Position numbers and translations under genes: made by a program. Below are positions 48,475 through 58,762 of a stretch of 64,000 nt of DNA, in pieces (within the stretch, counting starts at the first letter, position 1; every line of letters starts with the position of its first letter). This DNA is from Xenorhabdus budapestensis (GTDB taxonomy: Bacteria; Pseudomonadota; Gammaproteobacteria; Enterobacterales; Enterobacteriaceae): NCBI RefSeq assembly GCF_002632465.1, contig NZ_NIBS01000013.1, positions 52,409 to 116,408 of the forward strand, written 5' to 3'. The notes beneath the pieces are model-generated. The model was not told where the DNA came from. It saw nothing but the letters and a program-made list of their open reading frames with translations, and did no database searches.

Positions 48475-49413
48475 GTGCCAAGCAAACACGTATTAAAAAC
48501 TGATGTATCGGAACAGAGCCCGTCGGCTAATCCCCTGATAGAACAATTTTTGGATACGATCTGGCTGGAAAAAGATCTGGCAGAAAACACATTGGCTTCT
48601 TATCGGCTTGATTTACAATCCCTGAATAATTGGCTGGTGCATGGTGGCTATGATTTGCTTTCTGTACAGTCTATCGAATTACAATCATTTTTGGCTGAAC
48701 GGGTGGATGGCGGTTATAAAGCCAGTAGCTCTGCGCGTTTGTTGAGCTCCATGCGCAGATTTTTTCAGTATCTCTATCGCGAAAAAATGCGGACGGATGA
48801 TCCAACTGCGCTTTTATCTGCTCCAAAATTACCTAAGCGCTTACCAAAAGATTTAAGCGAAAAACAGGTTGAAAATTTGCTAAACGCTCCCTCGACTGAT
48901 CAACCAATAGAACTGCGGGATAAAGCGATGCTTGAAGTGCTTTATGCCTGTGGGTTACGCGTATCCGAATTGGTTGGGTTAACATTATCGGATGTGAGCT
49001 TACGTCAGGGCGTTGTCAGGATCGTGGGTAAGGGGAACAAAGAGAGATTAGTTCCTTTAGGAGAAGAAGCTCTCTACTGGCTGGAACAATATCTAGAGTA
49101 TGGACGCTCATGGTTACTGAATGGCATAGTGTCCGATGTGTTTTTCCCCAGTAAACGGGGAACACAGATGACGCGCCAGACTTTCTGGCATCGGATCAAA
49201 CATTATGCTGTATTGGCTGGTATTGATTCCGAGCGTTTATCCCCGCACGTTTTACGCCATGCTTTTGCAACACATTTAATCAATCATGGTGCTGATTTAC
49301 GGGTTGTGCAGATGTTACTCGGACATAGTGATCTCTCCACAACACAAATTTATACACATGTGGCAACTGAACGTCTTAAAGTGCTGCATCAACAACATCA
49401 TCCTCGCGGATAA
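48475..49413 (+). CDS. xerD: Site-specific tyrosine recombinase XerD
   Basis: XerD acts with XerC at dif to resolve chromosome dimers under FtsK control. It starts with GTG at 48475 behind AAAGGAGG and has 312 residues. The N-terminal SAM-like DNA-binding domain is followed by the catalytic domain with Arg in ACGLRVSEL, HxxR in SPHVLRHAFATHLI, His in LGHSDLSTTQ and the nucleophile Tyr in TQIYTHV. The order xerD-dsbC-recJ matches E. coli. Confidence 0.97.
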   Translation: MPSKHVLKTDVSEQSPSANPLIEQFLDTIWLEKDLAENTLASYRLDLQSLNNWLVHGGYDLLSVQSIELQSFLAERVDGGYKASSSARLLSSMRRFFQYLYREKMRTDDPTALLSAPKLPKRLPKDLSEKQVENLLNAPSTDQPIELRDKAMLEVLYACGLRVSELVGLTLSDVSLRQGVVRIVGKGNKERLVPLGEEALYWLEQYLEYGRSWLLNGIVSDVFFPSKRGTQMTRQTFWHRIKHYAVLAGIDSERLSPHVLRHAFATHLINHGADLRVVQMLLGHSDLSTTQIYTHVATERLKVLHQQHHPRG

Positions 49414-49489
49414 CAACTCATAAATGACTGTTCGTTGATAACAGTTTATGAATAGGTTGCGAAGAAAGATGAAAAAAAGGAACAAAGTA

Positions 49490-50191
49490 ATGAAGAAGAT
49501 TGCGTTTTGTCTTTCCTTGATACTAACTGCTTTTACCAACAATACCTTTGCTGACGACAGCATGATTAATAAATCATTGTCAAAAATGGGGCTTAAGGCA
49601 GAAAGTATTACTCCATCACATATTACCGGGGTAAGTACTGCTTTGACCCAGCATGGAACTCTTTATATATCCAATGATGGTAAATATTTGTTCCAGGGGC
49701 CACTTTACGATCTCAGTGGAAAAGTACCAAAACACGTGATTAATAAGGCTTTGGTAGAAAAACTGGAAACCTTGAAAGATCAAATGATCATTTATAAGGC
49801 TCCAAAAGAAAAACATGTAGTTACTGTATTTACAGACATTACTTGTGGATATTGTCGTAAGTTACATGAAAATATTAAGGAATATAATGATGAAGGAATT
49901 ACTATCCGTTATCTGTCATTCCCTCGTCATGGTTTGCAACACCAATCAGCGAAAGATATGCAATCTATTTGGTGTAGTGCGAAGTCTGCTAAAGCATTGG
50001 ATGATGCTTTTAAAGGTGAGAAAATTTCACCTATTGAAAGTTGTAAGAAGGATATTGCCAAACATTATGAGCTAGGCTTACAGTTTGGTGTCAGTGGAAC
50101 ACCAGCTATGATACTCAAAGATGGCAGTATGATTAGTGGTTTTATGCCACCAAAAGATTTAGCTGACGCATTAGCACAGCATGCTGAATAA
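49490..50191 (+). CDS. dsbC: Periplasmic protein-disulfide isomerase DsbC
   Basis: DsbC rearranges wrong disulfides in the periplasm. The chosen start MKKIAFCLSLILTAFTNNTFA (49490) has AAGGAAC upstream and encodes a signal peptide cleaved after TFA; in-frame upstream Met codons at 49448 and 49469 add a basic extension. The dimerisation domain is followed by a thioredoxin domain with the active site CGYC in DITCGYCRKLH, the second Cys pair (WCSAKS / SCKKD) and the cis-Pro loop GVSGTPAMI. Length is 233 residues. Confidence 0.96.
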   Translation: MKKIAFCLSLILTAFTNNTFADDSMINKSLSKMGLKAESITPSHITGVSTALTQHGTLYISNDGKYLFQGPLYDLSGKVPKHVINKALVEKLETLKDQMIIYKAPKEKHVVTVFTDITCGYCRKLHENIKEYNDEGITIRYLSFPRHGLQHQSAKDMQSIWCSAKSAKALDDAFKGEKISPIESCKKDIAKHYELGLQFGVSGTPAMILKDGSMISGFMPPKDLADALAQHAE

Positions 50192-50244
50192 TCCATCGCC
50201 AACGGATCCTGATTTAGTTAATAACAGGTAGTGAATTAAGCCCA

Positions 50245-51978
50245 GTGAATAGAAAAACACAGCTCCGCCGCCGTCCAGCGGCGGATGATAGCCACCTTCC
50301 CGATAGTATCCATCCGTTATTGCGCCGTTTATATGCTACGCGTGGTATACGCCAGACTGATGAGTTAGAACGCGGAGCAAAAGGGTTACTTAATTATCAA
50401 TCTCTTAATGGCATTGAAGAGGCTGTTTCCTTGCTTATCACAGCGTTGCACCAACATTGGCGCATTGTTATTGCTGGTGATTTTGATGCTGATGGAGCAA
50501 CCAGCACCGCATTAAGCATCCGTGCATTACGTGCAATGGGATATCGGGATCTGGATTATTTTGTGCCTAATCGTTTTGAAGATGGTTATGGCCTAAGTGT
50601 GCCGGTCGTGAATGATGTCGCCAAAAGAGGGGCTGATCTGATCATTACCGTCGATAATGGGATATCTTCCCATGATGGTGTTATGGCAGCACATCAGCAT
50701 GGCATCAAAGTGATCGTCACAGATCACCATTTGCCGGGAGAAACATTGCCAGCCGCAGATGCTATTATCAACCCCAATCTGGTGGATTGCTCCTTTCCTT
50801 CGAAAGCATTGGCGGGTGTTGGTGTTGCCTTTTATCTGATGTCCGCACTCAGAGCGGAACTACGTAAAATAAGGTGGTTTGAGCAACAGGGTATTCCTTT
50901 GCCGAATCTGGCAGAATTGCTTGATTTGGTTGCATTGGGAACAGTGGCAGATGTCGTTCCTCTTGATACCAATAACCGTATTCTGGTGTATCAGGGATTG
51001 AACCGGATCCGGGCAGGGCGTTGTTGTGCCGGTATTCGTGCATTACTGGAAGTTTCTAAACGGGAATCAGGAAAGCTGGCTGCCAGCGATTTGGGGTTCT
51101 CCCTTGGCCCACGGTTAAATGCAGCAGGGCGACTGGATGATATGTCCGTTGGTGTCGCATTGTTACTAACCGATGATATCGCACAGGCGCGACAGATTGC
51201 CTGTGAATTAGATGGATTGAACCAAACCCGCCGTGAAATTGAACAGGGTATGCAGCAGGAAGCCTTGCAGATCTGTGACCAAATTGAGCGTACTCATACT
51301 GAATTACCTTACGGGCTGGCTATTTATCATCCTGAATGGCATCAGGGAGTTGTGGGCATTTTGGCATCTCGTATTAAAGAACGTTTTTATCGTCCGGTTA
51401 TCGCTTTTGCCCCTGCGGGAGACGGAACACTGAAAGGTTCAGGCCGTTCCGTAAATGGACTACATATGCGAGATGCCCTTGAGCGCCTTGATACCTTATA
51501 TCCGGGATTAATGCTGAAATTCGGTGGCCATGCCATGGCAGCCGGGCTATCGATTGAGCAGGATAAATTCGACCAGTTTCAGCGCCATTTCTCTGAGTTG
51601 GTGGCAGACTGGCTGGATATCGCTCAACTTGAAGGGGTAATCTGGAGTGATGGTGAGCTGGCATTAAAAGAGTTGTCACTGGAAGTTGCTGAGATCCTGC
51701 GAGATGGCGGTCCTTGGGGGCAGGCATTTTCTGAGCCGGTATTTGACGGTAAATTCAAGCTTCTGCAACAGCGGATTGTTGGTGAAAATCATCTGAAAGT
51801 CATGCTTGAGCCGTTAAAAGGAGGGCCGATGTTGGATGGTATCGCGTTTAACATCGATACAAAATTCTGGCCAGATAACAGCGTTAAGACGGTGGAACTG
51901 GCTTATAAACTGGATATCAACGAATTTCGCGGTAACCGTGATGTTCAGCTTTTAATCCAGCACATCTGGCCTCACTGA
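50245..51978 (+). CDS. recJ: Single-strand-specific 5'-3' exonuclease RecJ
   Basis: RecJ degrades single-stranded DNA 5'-3' in recombination and mismatch repair. The 577-residue protein starts with GTG (50245). It has the DHH motifs GDFDADGATST, TVDNGISSHDG and VTDHHLPGE, the LLDLVALGTVADVVPL segment, and the DHHA1 motif GRSVNGLHMRDAL...KFGGHAMAAGLS. It lies between dsbC and prfB, as in E. coli. Confidence 0.97.
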   Translation: MNRKTQLRRRPAADDSHLPDSIHPLLRRLYATRGIRQTDELERGAKGLLNYQSLNGIEEAVSLLITALHQHWRIVIAGDFDADGATSTALSIRALRAMGYRDLDYFVPNRFEDGYGLSVPVVNDVAKRGADLIITVDNGISSHDGVMAAHQHGIKVIVTDHHLPGETLPAADAIINPNLVDCSFPSKALAGVGVAFYLMSALRAELRKIRWFEQQGIPLPNLAELLDLVALGTVADVVPLDTNNRILVYQGLNRIRAGRCCAGIRALLEVSKRESGKLAASDLGFSLGPRLNAAGRLDDMSVGVALLLTDDIAQARQIACELDGLNQTRREIEQGMQQEALQICDQIERTHTELPYGLAIYHPEWHQGVVGILASRIKERFYRPVIAFAPAGDGTLKGSGRSVNGLHMRDALERLDTLYPGLMLKFGGHAMAAGLSIEQDKFDQFQRHFSELVADWLDIAQLEGVIWSDGELALKELSLEVAEILRDGGPWGQAFSEPVFDGKFKLLQQRIVGENHLKVMLEPLKGGPMLDGIAFNIDTKFWPDNSVKTVELAYKLDINEFRGNRDVQLLIQHIWPH

Positions 51979-52040
51979 ATTGGCCTCATTGACTGAGTCG
52001 ATCGAGTGTCTAAGGTAGTGTGACTAACCATTTATCCATT

Positions 52041-52068
52041 GCCACATAATCAAATGTGATTATGTGGC
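52041..52068 (+). terminator. Perfect hairpin between recJ and prfB
   Basis: A 12-bp perfect stem (gccacataatca / tgattatgtggc) with a 4-base loop lies 63 bases after the recJ stop and about 130 bases before prfB. No T run follows, so it may be a processing or stability element rather than a simple terminator. Confidence 0.55.
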
Positions 52069-52196
52069 AAGTCACTTGAAATGCTATAAACCCTTTGCCA
52101 GATCCGTTACAATACGCGGTTCGAAAATATCCATGCGATCATCTTTCTGTAAAAAACATCGTTTTTTATAAAAACACAACGTATAAGACACGAAAT

Positions 52197-53295
52197 ATGT
52201 TTGAAATTAATCCGGTAAAAAACCATATTCAGAACCTGTCTGAGCGGACAGCAGTTCTGAGGGGGTATCTTTGACTATGATGCCAAGAAAGAACGTTTAG
52301 AAGAAGTCAATGCTGAATTGGAACAGCCTGATGTCTGGAATGAACCGGAGCGGGCACAGGCGTTGGGTAAAGAGCGTTCATCACTGGAAAGCATTGTAGA
52401 AACGATTGATCAGCTTGAACAAGGCTTAGAAGATGTAAACGGCTTGTTGGAACTGGCTGTTGAAGCTGATGATGAAGAAACTTTCAATGAAGCGGTAGCT
52501 GAATTGGAGCAATTGGAAGAAAAACTGGGCCAGCTTGAATTCCGTCGTATGTTCTCTGGTCAATATGACAGTGCAAACTGTTATTTGGATTTACAGGCAG
52601 GTTCTGGTGGTACGGAAGCACAGGATTGGGCAAGTATGTTGATGCGCATGTATCTGCGCTGGGCGGAATCTAAAGGCTTTAAGACCGAAATTATTGAAGA
52701 ATCTGATGGTGATGTTGCAGGTCTGAAATCCGCTACCATCAAAATTATCGGTGAATATGCCTACGGTTGGTTACGTACAGAAACTGGCGTACATCGTCTG
52801 GTACGTAAAAGCCCGTTTGATTCTGGTGGTCGCCGTCATACATCATTCAGCTCAGCTTTTATTTACCCGGAAGTTGATGATGACATTGATATCGAAATCA
52901 ATCCTGCTGATTTGCGTATCGATGTATATCGTGCTTCTGGTGCGGGTGGTCAGCACGTCAACAAAACCGAATCTGCGGTGCGTATTACTCACATACCGAC
53001 GGGTATTGTTACTCAGTGTCAGACAGACCGTTCTCAGCATAAAAACAAAGATCAGGCGATGAAACAGTTGAAAGCCAAACTGTATGAGCTGGAAATGCAG
53101 AAGAAAAATGCTGATAAACAGGCCATGGAAGAGAACAAATCGGATATCGGTTGGGGTAGTCAGATCCGCTCTTATGTTTTGGATGATTCCCGCATTAAAG
53201 ACTTGCGTACAGGTGTTGAAACCCGCAATACGCAGTCTGTGCTGGATGGTGATTTGGACAAATTCATTGAAGCAAGCTTAAAAGCTGGCCTATGA
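52197..53295 (+). CDS. prfB: Peptide chain release factor 2, with programmed +1 frameshift
   Basis: RF2 terminates translation at UGA and UAA. The reading starts at ATG 52197, meets an in-frame TGA as codon 26 (52272-52274) and continues in the +1 frame from 52273 to 53295, giving 365 residues as in E. coli. The shift site AGGGGGTATCTTTGAC, with its internal Shine-Dalgarno and CTT-TGA slip codons, is intact, so RF2 autoregulates its own synthesis. The product has the anticodon-like tripeptide region and the GGQ motif ([18 protein letters not shown]). lysS follows after 9 bases. Confidence 0.98.
52260..52275 (+). promoter_or_regulatory. prfB autoregulatory +1 frameshift site
   Basis: AGGGGGTATCTTTGAC combines an internal Shine-Dalgarno-like AGGGGG, slip codon CTT and the poorly terminated TGA-C. 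Low RF2 slows termination and favours the +1 slip, which completes RF2 synthesis. Confidence 0.97.
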
Positions 53296-53304
53296 GGAAC
53301 TAAA

Positions 53305-54819
53305 ATGTCACAACAACAGCAGGGGGCTGAACAGGCTCCTGATTTAAATAACGAACTGAAAACACGTCGTGAAAAACTGGCTACACTGCGCAGCAACGGC
53401 ATTGCATTCCCGAATGATTTTCGTCGTGAAAACATTTCTGAAGATCTGCATGCAAAATACGATGACAAGACTCAGGAAGAGCTGGAAGCGCTGAACATTG
53501 AAGTGACTATTGCAGGTCGTATGATGACCCGCCGTATCATGGGTAAGGCATCTTTTGCAACCTTACAGGATATGGGCGGTCGTATTCAGATCTACGTTTC
53601 CCGTGACGACCTGCCGGAAGGCATTTATAACGAACAGTTCAAAAAATGGGACTTAGGTGACATTTTAGGTGCACGCGGTAAATTATTTAAAACTAAAACC
53701 GGTGAGCTTTCCATTCATTGTAGTGAACTGCGTTTATTGACTAAGGCACTGCGCCCACTGCCGGATAAATTCCACGGTCTGGCGGATCAGGAAACCCGTT
53801 ACCGTCAGCGTTATCTGGATCTGATCTCGAATGATGAATCGCGTCAGGCATTCCAGATCCGTTCCCGGGTTATGTCCGCGTTGCGTAATTTCATGATCAG
53901 TAAAAATTTCATGGAAGTTGAAACGCCAATGATGCAGGCGATCCCTGGCGGAGCGAGTGCGCGTCCATTTATTACTCACCACAATGCGTTGGATATCGAT
54001 ATGTATCTGCGTATAGCGCCAGAGCTTTACCTGAAACGTCTGGTGGTGGGTGGTTTTGAACGTGTGTTCGAAATCAACCGTAACTTCCGAAATGAAGGGG
54101 TTTCACCACGGCATAACCCAGAGTTCACCATGATGGAACTCTACATGGCCTATGCTGATTATCAGGATTTGATCGTTCTGACTGAAGAACTGTTCCGCAC
54201 ACTGACTCAGGATGTGTTGGGTACAACTCTGGTCAGATACGGCGAACAAGAGTTTGATTTTGGCAAACCTTTCGTGAAAATGACCATGAAAGAAGCGATT
54301 TGCAAATATCGCCCGGAAACCAATGTGGCGGATCTGGATGATATGAATAAAGCTGTTGCTATCGCTGAATCTCTTGGTATTGAAGTTGAAAAAGGTTGGG
54401 GATTGGGCCGTGTTCAGTGTGAAATTTTTGAAGAAACTGCGGAAAGCCATCTGATTCAGCCAACATTTATTACTGAATATCCGGCAGAAGTTTCTCCACT
54501 GGCACGTCGTAATGACGATAATCCATTCATTACTGACCGTTTTGAATTCTTCATTGGTGGACGTGAAATCGGTAATGGTTTCTCCGAGCTGAACGATGCA
54601 GAAGATCAGGCAGAACGTTTTGCAGAGCAGGTTCGTCAGAAAGACGAAGGTGATGACGAAGCCATGTTCTACGATGATGACTACGTAACCGCATTGGAAC
54701 ACGGTATGCCACCAACAGCGGGTTTGGGTATTGGTATCGACCGTATGGTGATGCTGTTCACTAACAGCCATACCATTCGTGACGTGATCTTGTTCCCGGC
54801 CATGCGTCCGAACAAATAA
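53305..54819 (+). CDS. lysS: Lysyl-tRNA synthetase (class II)
   Basis: LysS charges tRNA-Lys. The 504-residue protein (E. coli 505) has the OB-fold anticodon-binding domain (about 60-170) and the class II core with motif 2 [20 protein letters not shown] and motif 3 [12 protein letters not shown]. It follows prfB by 9 bases, forming the conserved prfB-lysS operon, and ends in a strong terminator. Confidence 0.98.
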   Translation: MSQQQQGAEQAPDLNNELKTRREKLATLRSNGIAFPNDFRRENISEDLHAKYDDKTQEELEALNIEVTIAGRMMTRRIMGKASFATLQDMGGRIQIYVSRDDLPEGIYNEQFKKWDLGDILGARGKLFKTKTGELSIHCSELRLLTKALRPLPDKFHGLADQETRYRQRYLDLISNDESRQAFQIRSRVMSALRNFMISKNFMEVETPMMQAIPGGASARPFITHHNALDIDMYLRIAPELYLKRLVVGGFERVFEINRNFRNEGVSPRHNPEFTMMELYMAYADYQDLIVLTEELFRTLTQDVLGTTLVRYGEQEFDFGKPFVKMTMKEAICKYRPETNVADLDDMNKAVAIAESLGIEVEKGWGLGRVQCEIFEETAESHLIQPTFITEYPAEVSPLARRNDDNPFITDRFEFFIGGREIGNGFSELNDAEDQAERFAEQVRQKDEGDDEAMFYDDDYVTALEHGMPPTAGLGIGIDRMVMLFTNSHTIRDVILFPAMRPNK

Positions 54820-54846
54820 TCGCTTTTTGATTAAAATCGATGAATA

Positions 54847-54880
54847 ACGCCCTGCTCAGTCTGTTGAGCGGGGCGTTTTT
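54847..54880 (+). terminator. Terminator of prfB-lysS
   Basis: acgccctgctca pairs with tgagcggggcgt (one mismatch) and is followed by five Ts, about 27 bases after the lysS stop. Confidence 0.88.
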
Positions 54881-54961
54881 ACAGTGAGGAAAAAAATAAA
54901 AAGTGAGGAGAAGACAAGCGCAGCGCGTCAGTGACGCTCAGAATAGGCCAAAATGACTAGA

Positions 54962-55224
54962 TTACGCGAGAAACTCTTTCTGGCTGGCAATCAGTTTGGC
55001 ACCACAGGCTGTGTACATCCCTTCCACAGCGATAGATTTCCTTTAGTTTTTAAATTATCACTGCCTTCGACAATAGGAAAAACGCCATCACATTTGGGGC
55101 ACTCAACTAAATCCGATTCTCCAGCAACGGGAATACCTTTTTAGGTGTAGCCACCCACAGCAGTAATCACTTTTCCACCGTGATCGGTGGTGTCGTTTAA
55201 TAAAATAACGGCTTTGTTTGCCAT
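54962..55224 (-). pseudogene. PAAR-domain spike-tip protein, broken by stop and frameshift
   Basis: The minus strand from ATG 55224 reads MANKAVILLNDTTDHGGKVI, then a TAA at 55143-55141 after codon 27. Beyond it the same frame continues KGIPVAGESDLVECPKC and FPIVEG, typical PAAR sequence. A later frameshift moves the reading to IAVEGMYTACGAKLIASQKE, ending at the TAA in 54964-54962. PAAR proteins cap the VgrG spike of type VI secretion systems. With two lesions this copy is not functional. It is the last element of a minus-strand T6SS remnant. Confidence 0.8.
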
Positions 55225-55296
55225 GTTTGACCTCATACCTGAAAAATTCGGTTATCAATGATTAAGTCAGCAAAAACATCAGAAATCATAAATAAT

Positions 55297-55953
55297 TTAT
55301 ATTAATTTCTGATGTTGTGATGGCTTCAAGACAAGCGTTTTACCATTCTCCGTAGGGATATTTTTTCCTTTGATAAAGTTCTTGATACGTTCGGAATATT
55401 CATCATAACCATCCGGATGGTTTGTTTTTCCCTGACAAATAGCCATTTTATCACCGGAAACGGATTCACCAGTGGCAACTAAAATATTATCACCGTTATT
55501 TTTATCATAATCACGTAACCAAGCCCGGGTAGTTCCACCGGGAGCTAATCCAACAAGTATTGTATCCCGATAGAATACATATCCCTTAACTGCACGCCCG
55601 ATATAAGGTTCACGCATCAGTTGCCAGACTTCGGGAGTAAATTTAAAAGTTGTCTGATAAGATTTTTTATCAATCACGGAATCCCAACAGATTTGTATCC
55701 ATTGGGGCAGCGCTTCTCCATTGTTTCGGATACCACGACTCCCTCCTAATCGTTTATTCCAACTATTCAGACTTTCATAATCTGGATTTGCGCCATCAGG
55801 CATAAATTTTTGTACAACGTAATTATCCTCATCCTGAAACTGAACAAAGCTGATGCTGGCGGGAAAATATTCAGGAGTGCGCAATTTAAACCACCATTTC
55901 TCATAAGGCAGCGGCTCACTGTGGTGCACAATGGGTTTATATAGCGGAATCAT
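55297..55953 (-). CDS. DUF2931-like protein associated with T6SS genes
   Basis: This 218-residue protein is open from ATG 55953. It has the DUF2931 pattern: an N-terminal WWFKLRTPEYFPASISFV segment, a central CWDSVIDKKSYQTTFKF stretch and VGLAPGGTTRAWLRD. The family is often found next to vgrG and PAAR genes, usually with a lipoprotein signal. Here no signal peptide or lipobox is seen, so the N-terminus may be truncated or the start moved. It may be an immunity-like or accessory protein, but the function is unknown. It lies between the PAAR relic and the IS630 stub. Confidence 0.65.
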   Translation of the reverse strand: MIPLYKPIVHHSEPLPYEKWWFKLRTPEYFPASISFVQFQDEDNYVVQKFMPDGANPDYESLNSWNKRLGGSRGIRNNGEALPQWIQICWDSVIDKKSYQTTFKFTPEVWQLMREPYIGRAVKGYVFYRDTILVGLAPGGTTRAWLRDYDKNNGDNILVATGESVSGDKMAICQGKTNHPDGYDEYSERIKNFIKGKNIPTENGKTLVLKPSQHQKLI

Positions 55954-56001
55954 ATTAATATGGCATAATGTCTGGATTCAACTGACAAGGGATAAAGTAA
56001 G

Positions 56002-56155
56002 ATGGGCTACAGTTTGGATTTTCGAAAGCGAGTACTGGCATACAAAGACAAGCATTCGTTGACTTTCGAACAAACGAGTGCCCATTTTGACATTTCTATG
56101 CGTACCTTATTTCGCTGGAGTCATAAAATAGCGCCTTGTATGACTCGTGATAAAC
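56002..56155 (+). mobile_element. IS630-family transposase, N-terminal stub
   Basis: ATG 56002 begins MGYSLDFRKRVLAYKDKHS and continues FEQTSAHFDISMRTLFRW, the helix-turn-helix start of IS630-type transposases, up to about CMTRDKP. After about 50 codons the frame enters antisense vgrG sequence. Only the left end of the element is present, with no DDE catalytic domain. The junction with vgrG is near 56155. Confidence 0.75.
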
Positions 56156-57227
56156 CGTCCACTTTCAGCGTGATTTCTGACGCGGCTTCCAGCGCCACTT
56201 TTCAGGTGAATTTCCTGCCCACTGTCAATCACGGTGACATCCCCTGTCTGGATATGCTGGCTGCCGGCAATCCGGTGGGAAACATTTCCTTCGGTGGTAA
56301 TTTTGCGTGAACCGGCGACCTGATGATGATCATCAGCGCGGATATCGTGGTAACGGTTGTTATCGATACGCTGTTTCTGGTCATGCTTGATATGCCAGTA
56401 GGCATCGTTTCTGATATGCGCGGTAAAATCTTTCTGACCGCGGAAATAGATTTCTTCACTGTCTTTCGCGTCCTCAAAGCGCAGTTCGTTAAAGCCTTTA
56501 CCTTTGTGCGTCTTGGTCTTAAAGGTAGTGCGGGTTTTTTCTGCTGGTAAATCCAGTGGCGGGCGGTTCAGACCGTTGTAAACACATCCGGTGACGATTG
56601 GGCGGTCAATATCACCGTTTAAATAAGAAATAATCACTTCCTGCCCGATACGCGGTATCGCCATAAAACCGAAGCCATTACCATTCCAGCCCTGCGCAAC
56701 ACGTACCCAGCACGAAACCCCATCATCCGGCTGGTCATAGCGGTTCCAGTGGAAATGGACTTTAATGGCACCATCTTTATTGACGAAGATTTCCCCTCCT
56801 TCCGGCCCAACTACCATCGCCGTTTCATCCCCGTCCGCTAAGGGTTTGTAGTGGAAAGGCGGGCGGTAATCATCAAAGCCGGAAATAAAACTGAAATGAT
56901 TGGAGAGCGTGGTGCCTTCACTGGCATCGTGTCCTAGTGCCTGCGGGCAGCGCCCGTGGTGACTGATACCGACTACCTGCCAGCGGGTATTGAGCGGCGC
57001 GTGCGGGTGACTTTTTATCTCGAAGATTTTGCCCGGCATCAGTTTGATGCAGTTACTACTGCCGCTGCCGGTTTGCTTCTGGTTATCCAGTGCTTCCTGC
57101 CGGTATTTTAAAAACGGTTTGGCGGCGGCATCTTTCTGAAAACGGCCGTAACTTTCAAACACGGTATAGGGCGTCTGGCTACCAAAATCGCGGAACCCTT
57201 CGCTGCTCTGCATATGAGAGCCGGCGG
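56156..57227 (-). pseudogene. vgrG: VgrG fragment (type VI spike), truncated at both ends
   Basis: The open part runs 57213 to 56107 but genuine VgrG sequence spans about 57227-56156. It begins in the C-terminal part of the gp27-like domain (AGSHMQSSEGFRDFG, RFQKDAAAKPFLKYRQEAL). It has the OB-fold VgrG signature HFHWNRYDQPDDGVSCWVRVAQ and GFMAIPRIGQEVIISYLNGD, then the helical repeat needle (RYHDIRADDHHQVAG). About 250 N-terminal residues are missing. Near 56190 a frameshift turns EAASEITLKVDG out of frame, and the gene is then cut by the IS630 stub. It cannot form a spike. Confidence 0.85.
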
Positions 57228-58265
57228 CTCAATGGGCGATTCGTGTCAGCATAAGGGTCAAACAGTCGGAGAAACTGTTTCAGGCTTTCGGTGACAAATC
57301 AGGGGGTAACTGGCGTGATATTATGTACGATGAGATAGGGACGGCGAGCCTTCCTGCGTCACAGTGATAGTGCCTTGTTCCAAGGCGCACGCCTGCTCAT
57401 AGTAGCCGATGAAATAGCCCGATACCGAAAGGGTCGGCAAGTGGTTTGCTGGTTTGCCCATCAAATCAAAAAAGTGCAGCCGGTGCTGTGTCCTGTCCAG
57501 AAAATCACGCTCGGTTTGAAGCTGGTAGTAAAAAGTGTCGGGTTGGTAATCCTCATCCAGAAAATACCCGGCGGGGGTAAACTGTTCAATCGGCAGCCAG
57601 TGATAAGGTGTACCGCGTTGCTCATTGTCATCGGGCTGTTGCACCACCTGAATATCGCGCAACCGGAATAATCGCACTGATTCCCCCAATGGCAGCGGGT
57701 AACTGTGATTGCCGGAATCCAGCAGAATGGACGGGCTGGTCTGATTTTCCAGATGAATGGCCGGGACGTAGCCCAACAAAAACGCCTCATCGACATTATT
57801 CAGCGGTAGTTCACCCTCGAAACGAAAAACCAGCTCAAACGTGCCGTCCGCATTCAGCGGAATTTCCACGCAGTGACTACGGATATCGAGGGTAACAAAG
57901 TTATAAAGCTGGGGCAGCGCATAATATTCCACCAACGGTTGTAGGCCAGAATAGGTATTCTTTGACGCAGGCAGCACCGGACTATCAAACAGGTTATGCC
58001 AGACATAAGGGGAACAGCGCAGTTTTCGCTGCTCTCCCTGTATTGTCAGGCTGACATCACAGAGATGCTGATCGAGCCAGAGACTGAGCTGTGCCGCCTT
58101 TTCCGTGTCAGTGCCGAGAAAAAAAGACAATGCTCCGCTTCGCCAGACCGGAGACACCGTGCCGGTTTGACACAGGGTCAGAATAATTTCACTGTGGATG
58201 CCGGTTTTTTTCACTGTGCGTTCTTGTAGATACAGCGATTCCTTGTTGTTTTTCATTATTTTCAC
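57228..58265 (-). pseudogene. tssF: TssF (VasA/ImpG) baseplate protein fragment
   Basis: The open stretch 58265-57321 (314 residues) resembles the middle of TssF: GALSFFLGTDTEKAAQLSLWL, then LVEYYALPQLYNFVTLDI (the L-EYF-FP-KF-FF motif) and AFLLGYVPAIHLENQTSPSILL (the CVP-NLF motif). About 150 N-terminal residues are missing. After its stop another frame gives ESLKQFLRLFDPYADTNR, the C-terminal TssF region, which runs straight into vgrG sequence near 57228. TssF is a wedge component of the T6SS baseplate, and this copy is a deletion-scarred relic. Confidence 0.75.
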
Positions 58266-58762
58266 TTAGTCATGTCAGATGTTTTATTAATCAGGGATCG
58301 GTGATGTCTGCATCAGGTGGAGATAACATGGGTATCCGACCAATAAAGGTGGTTTATTGCACACATACATCAATAAAATTAATTAACAAATTAAATCCAA
58401 TTTTCGTCTGATTTTGGCGGAATATGGAGGTGTTAGCGGAATTTGCACGGAAATTCAGGCAGAAATAAGGATGGCAGGAACAGCAACAATTTGACACCAC
58501 CCTACCTAACCGTTAATATTTTTTCTACAAAAACGATCTGTCGCCTGTCAGGAGCGCCTTCGGGTGGCAAATCAAAACTCCCGTAGCCTGAAAGGGTGGC
58601 TAAAAATGTGTCCGGAATTTCTTGACCGCTACACTGAACTTAGCCAAGCCGTACTCTCTAGTATTGATGAACCAATTTTGTTGATGTTCACAGGCGGAGA
58701 AGTATTCCACCGCCTTCATATTATTTAGCAATGTGTATTGTTGATTAAATGAGGGAATAAAT
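58266..58762. other. Intergenic region between tssF relic and tail-fibre gene
   Basis: These 500 bases lack a credible gene. An inverted repeat aggcgg/ccgcct (58692-58715) lies 48 bases before the tail-fibre start. The rest was not recognised and may be further decayed insert DNA. Confidence 0.45.

Noticed and set aside
52197..52274. prfB as a pseudogene because of the in-frame TGA
   Set aside because: The TGA is the conserved autoregulatory frameshift site at codon 26, with an intact AGGGGG-TATCTTTGAC context.
56002..56310. Continuous 102-codon gene starting with the IS630 N-terminus
   Set aside because: Only about the first 50 codons are transposase. The rest is the antisense of vgrG, so the frame is accidental.
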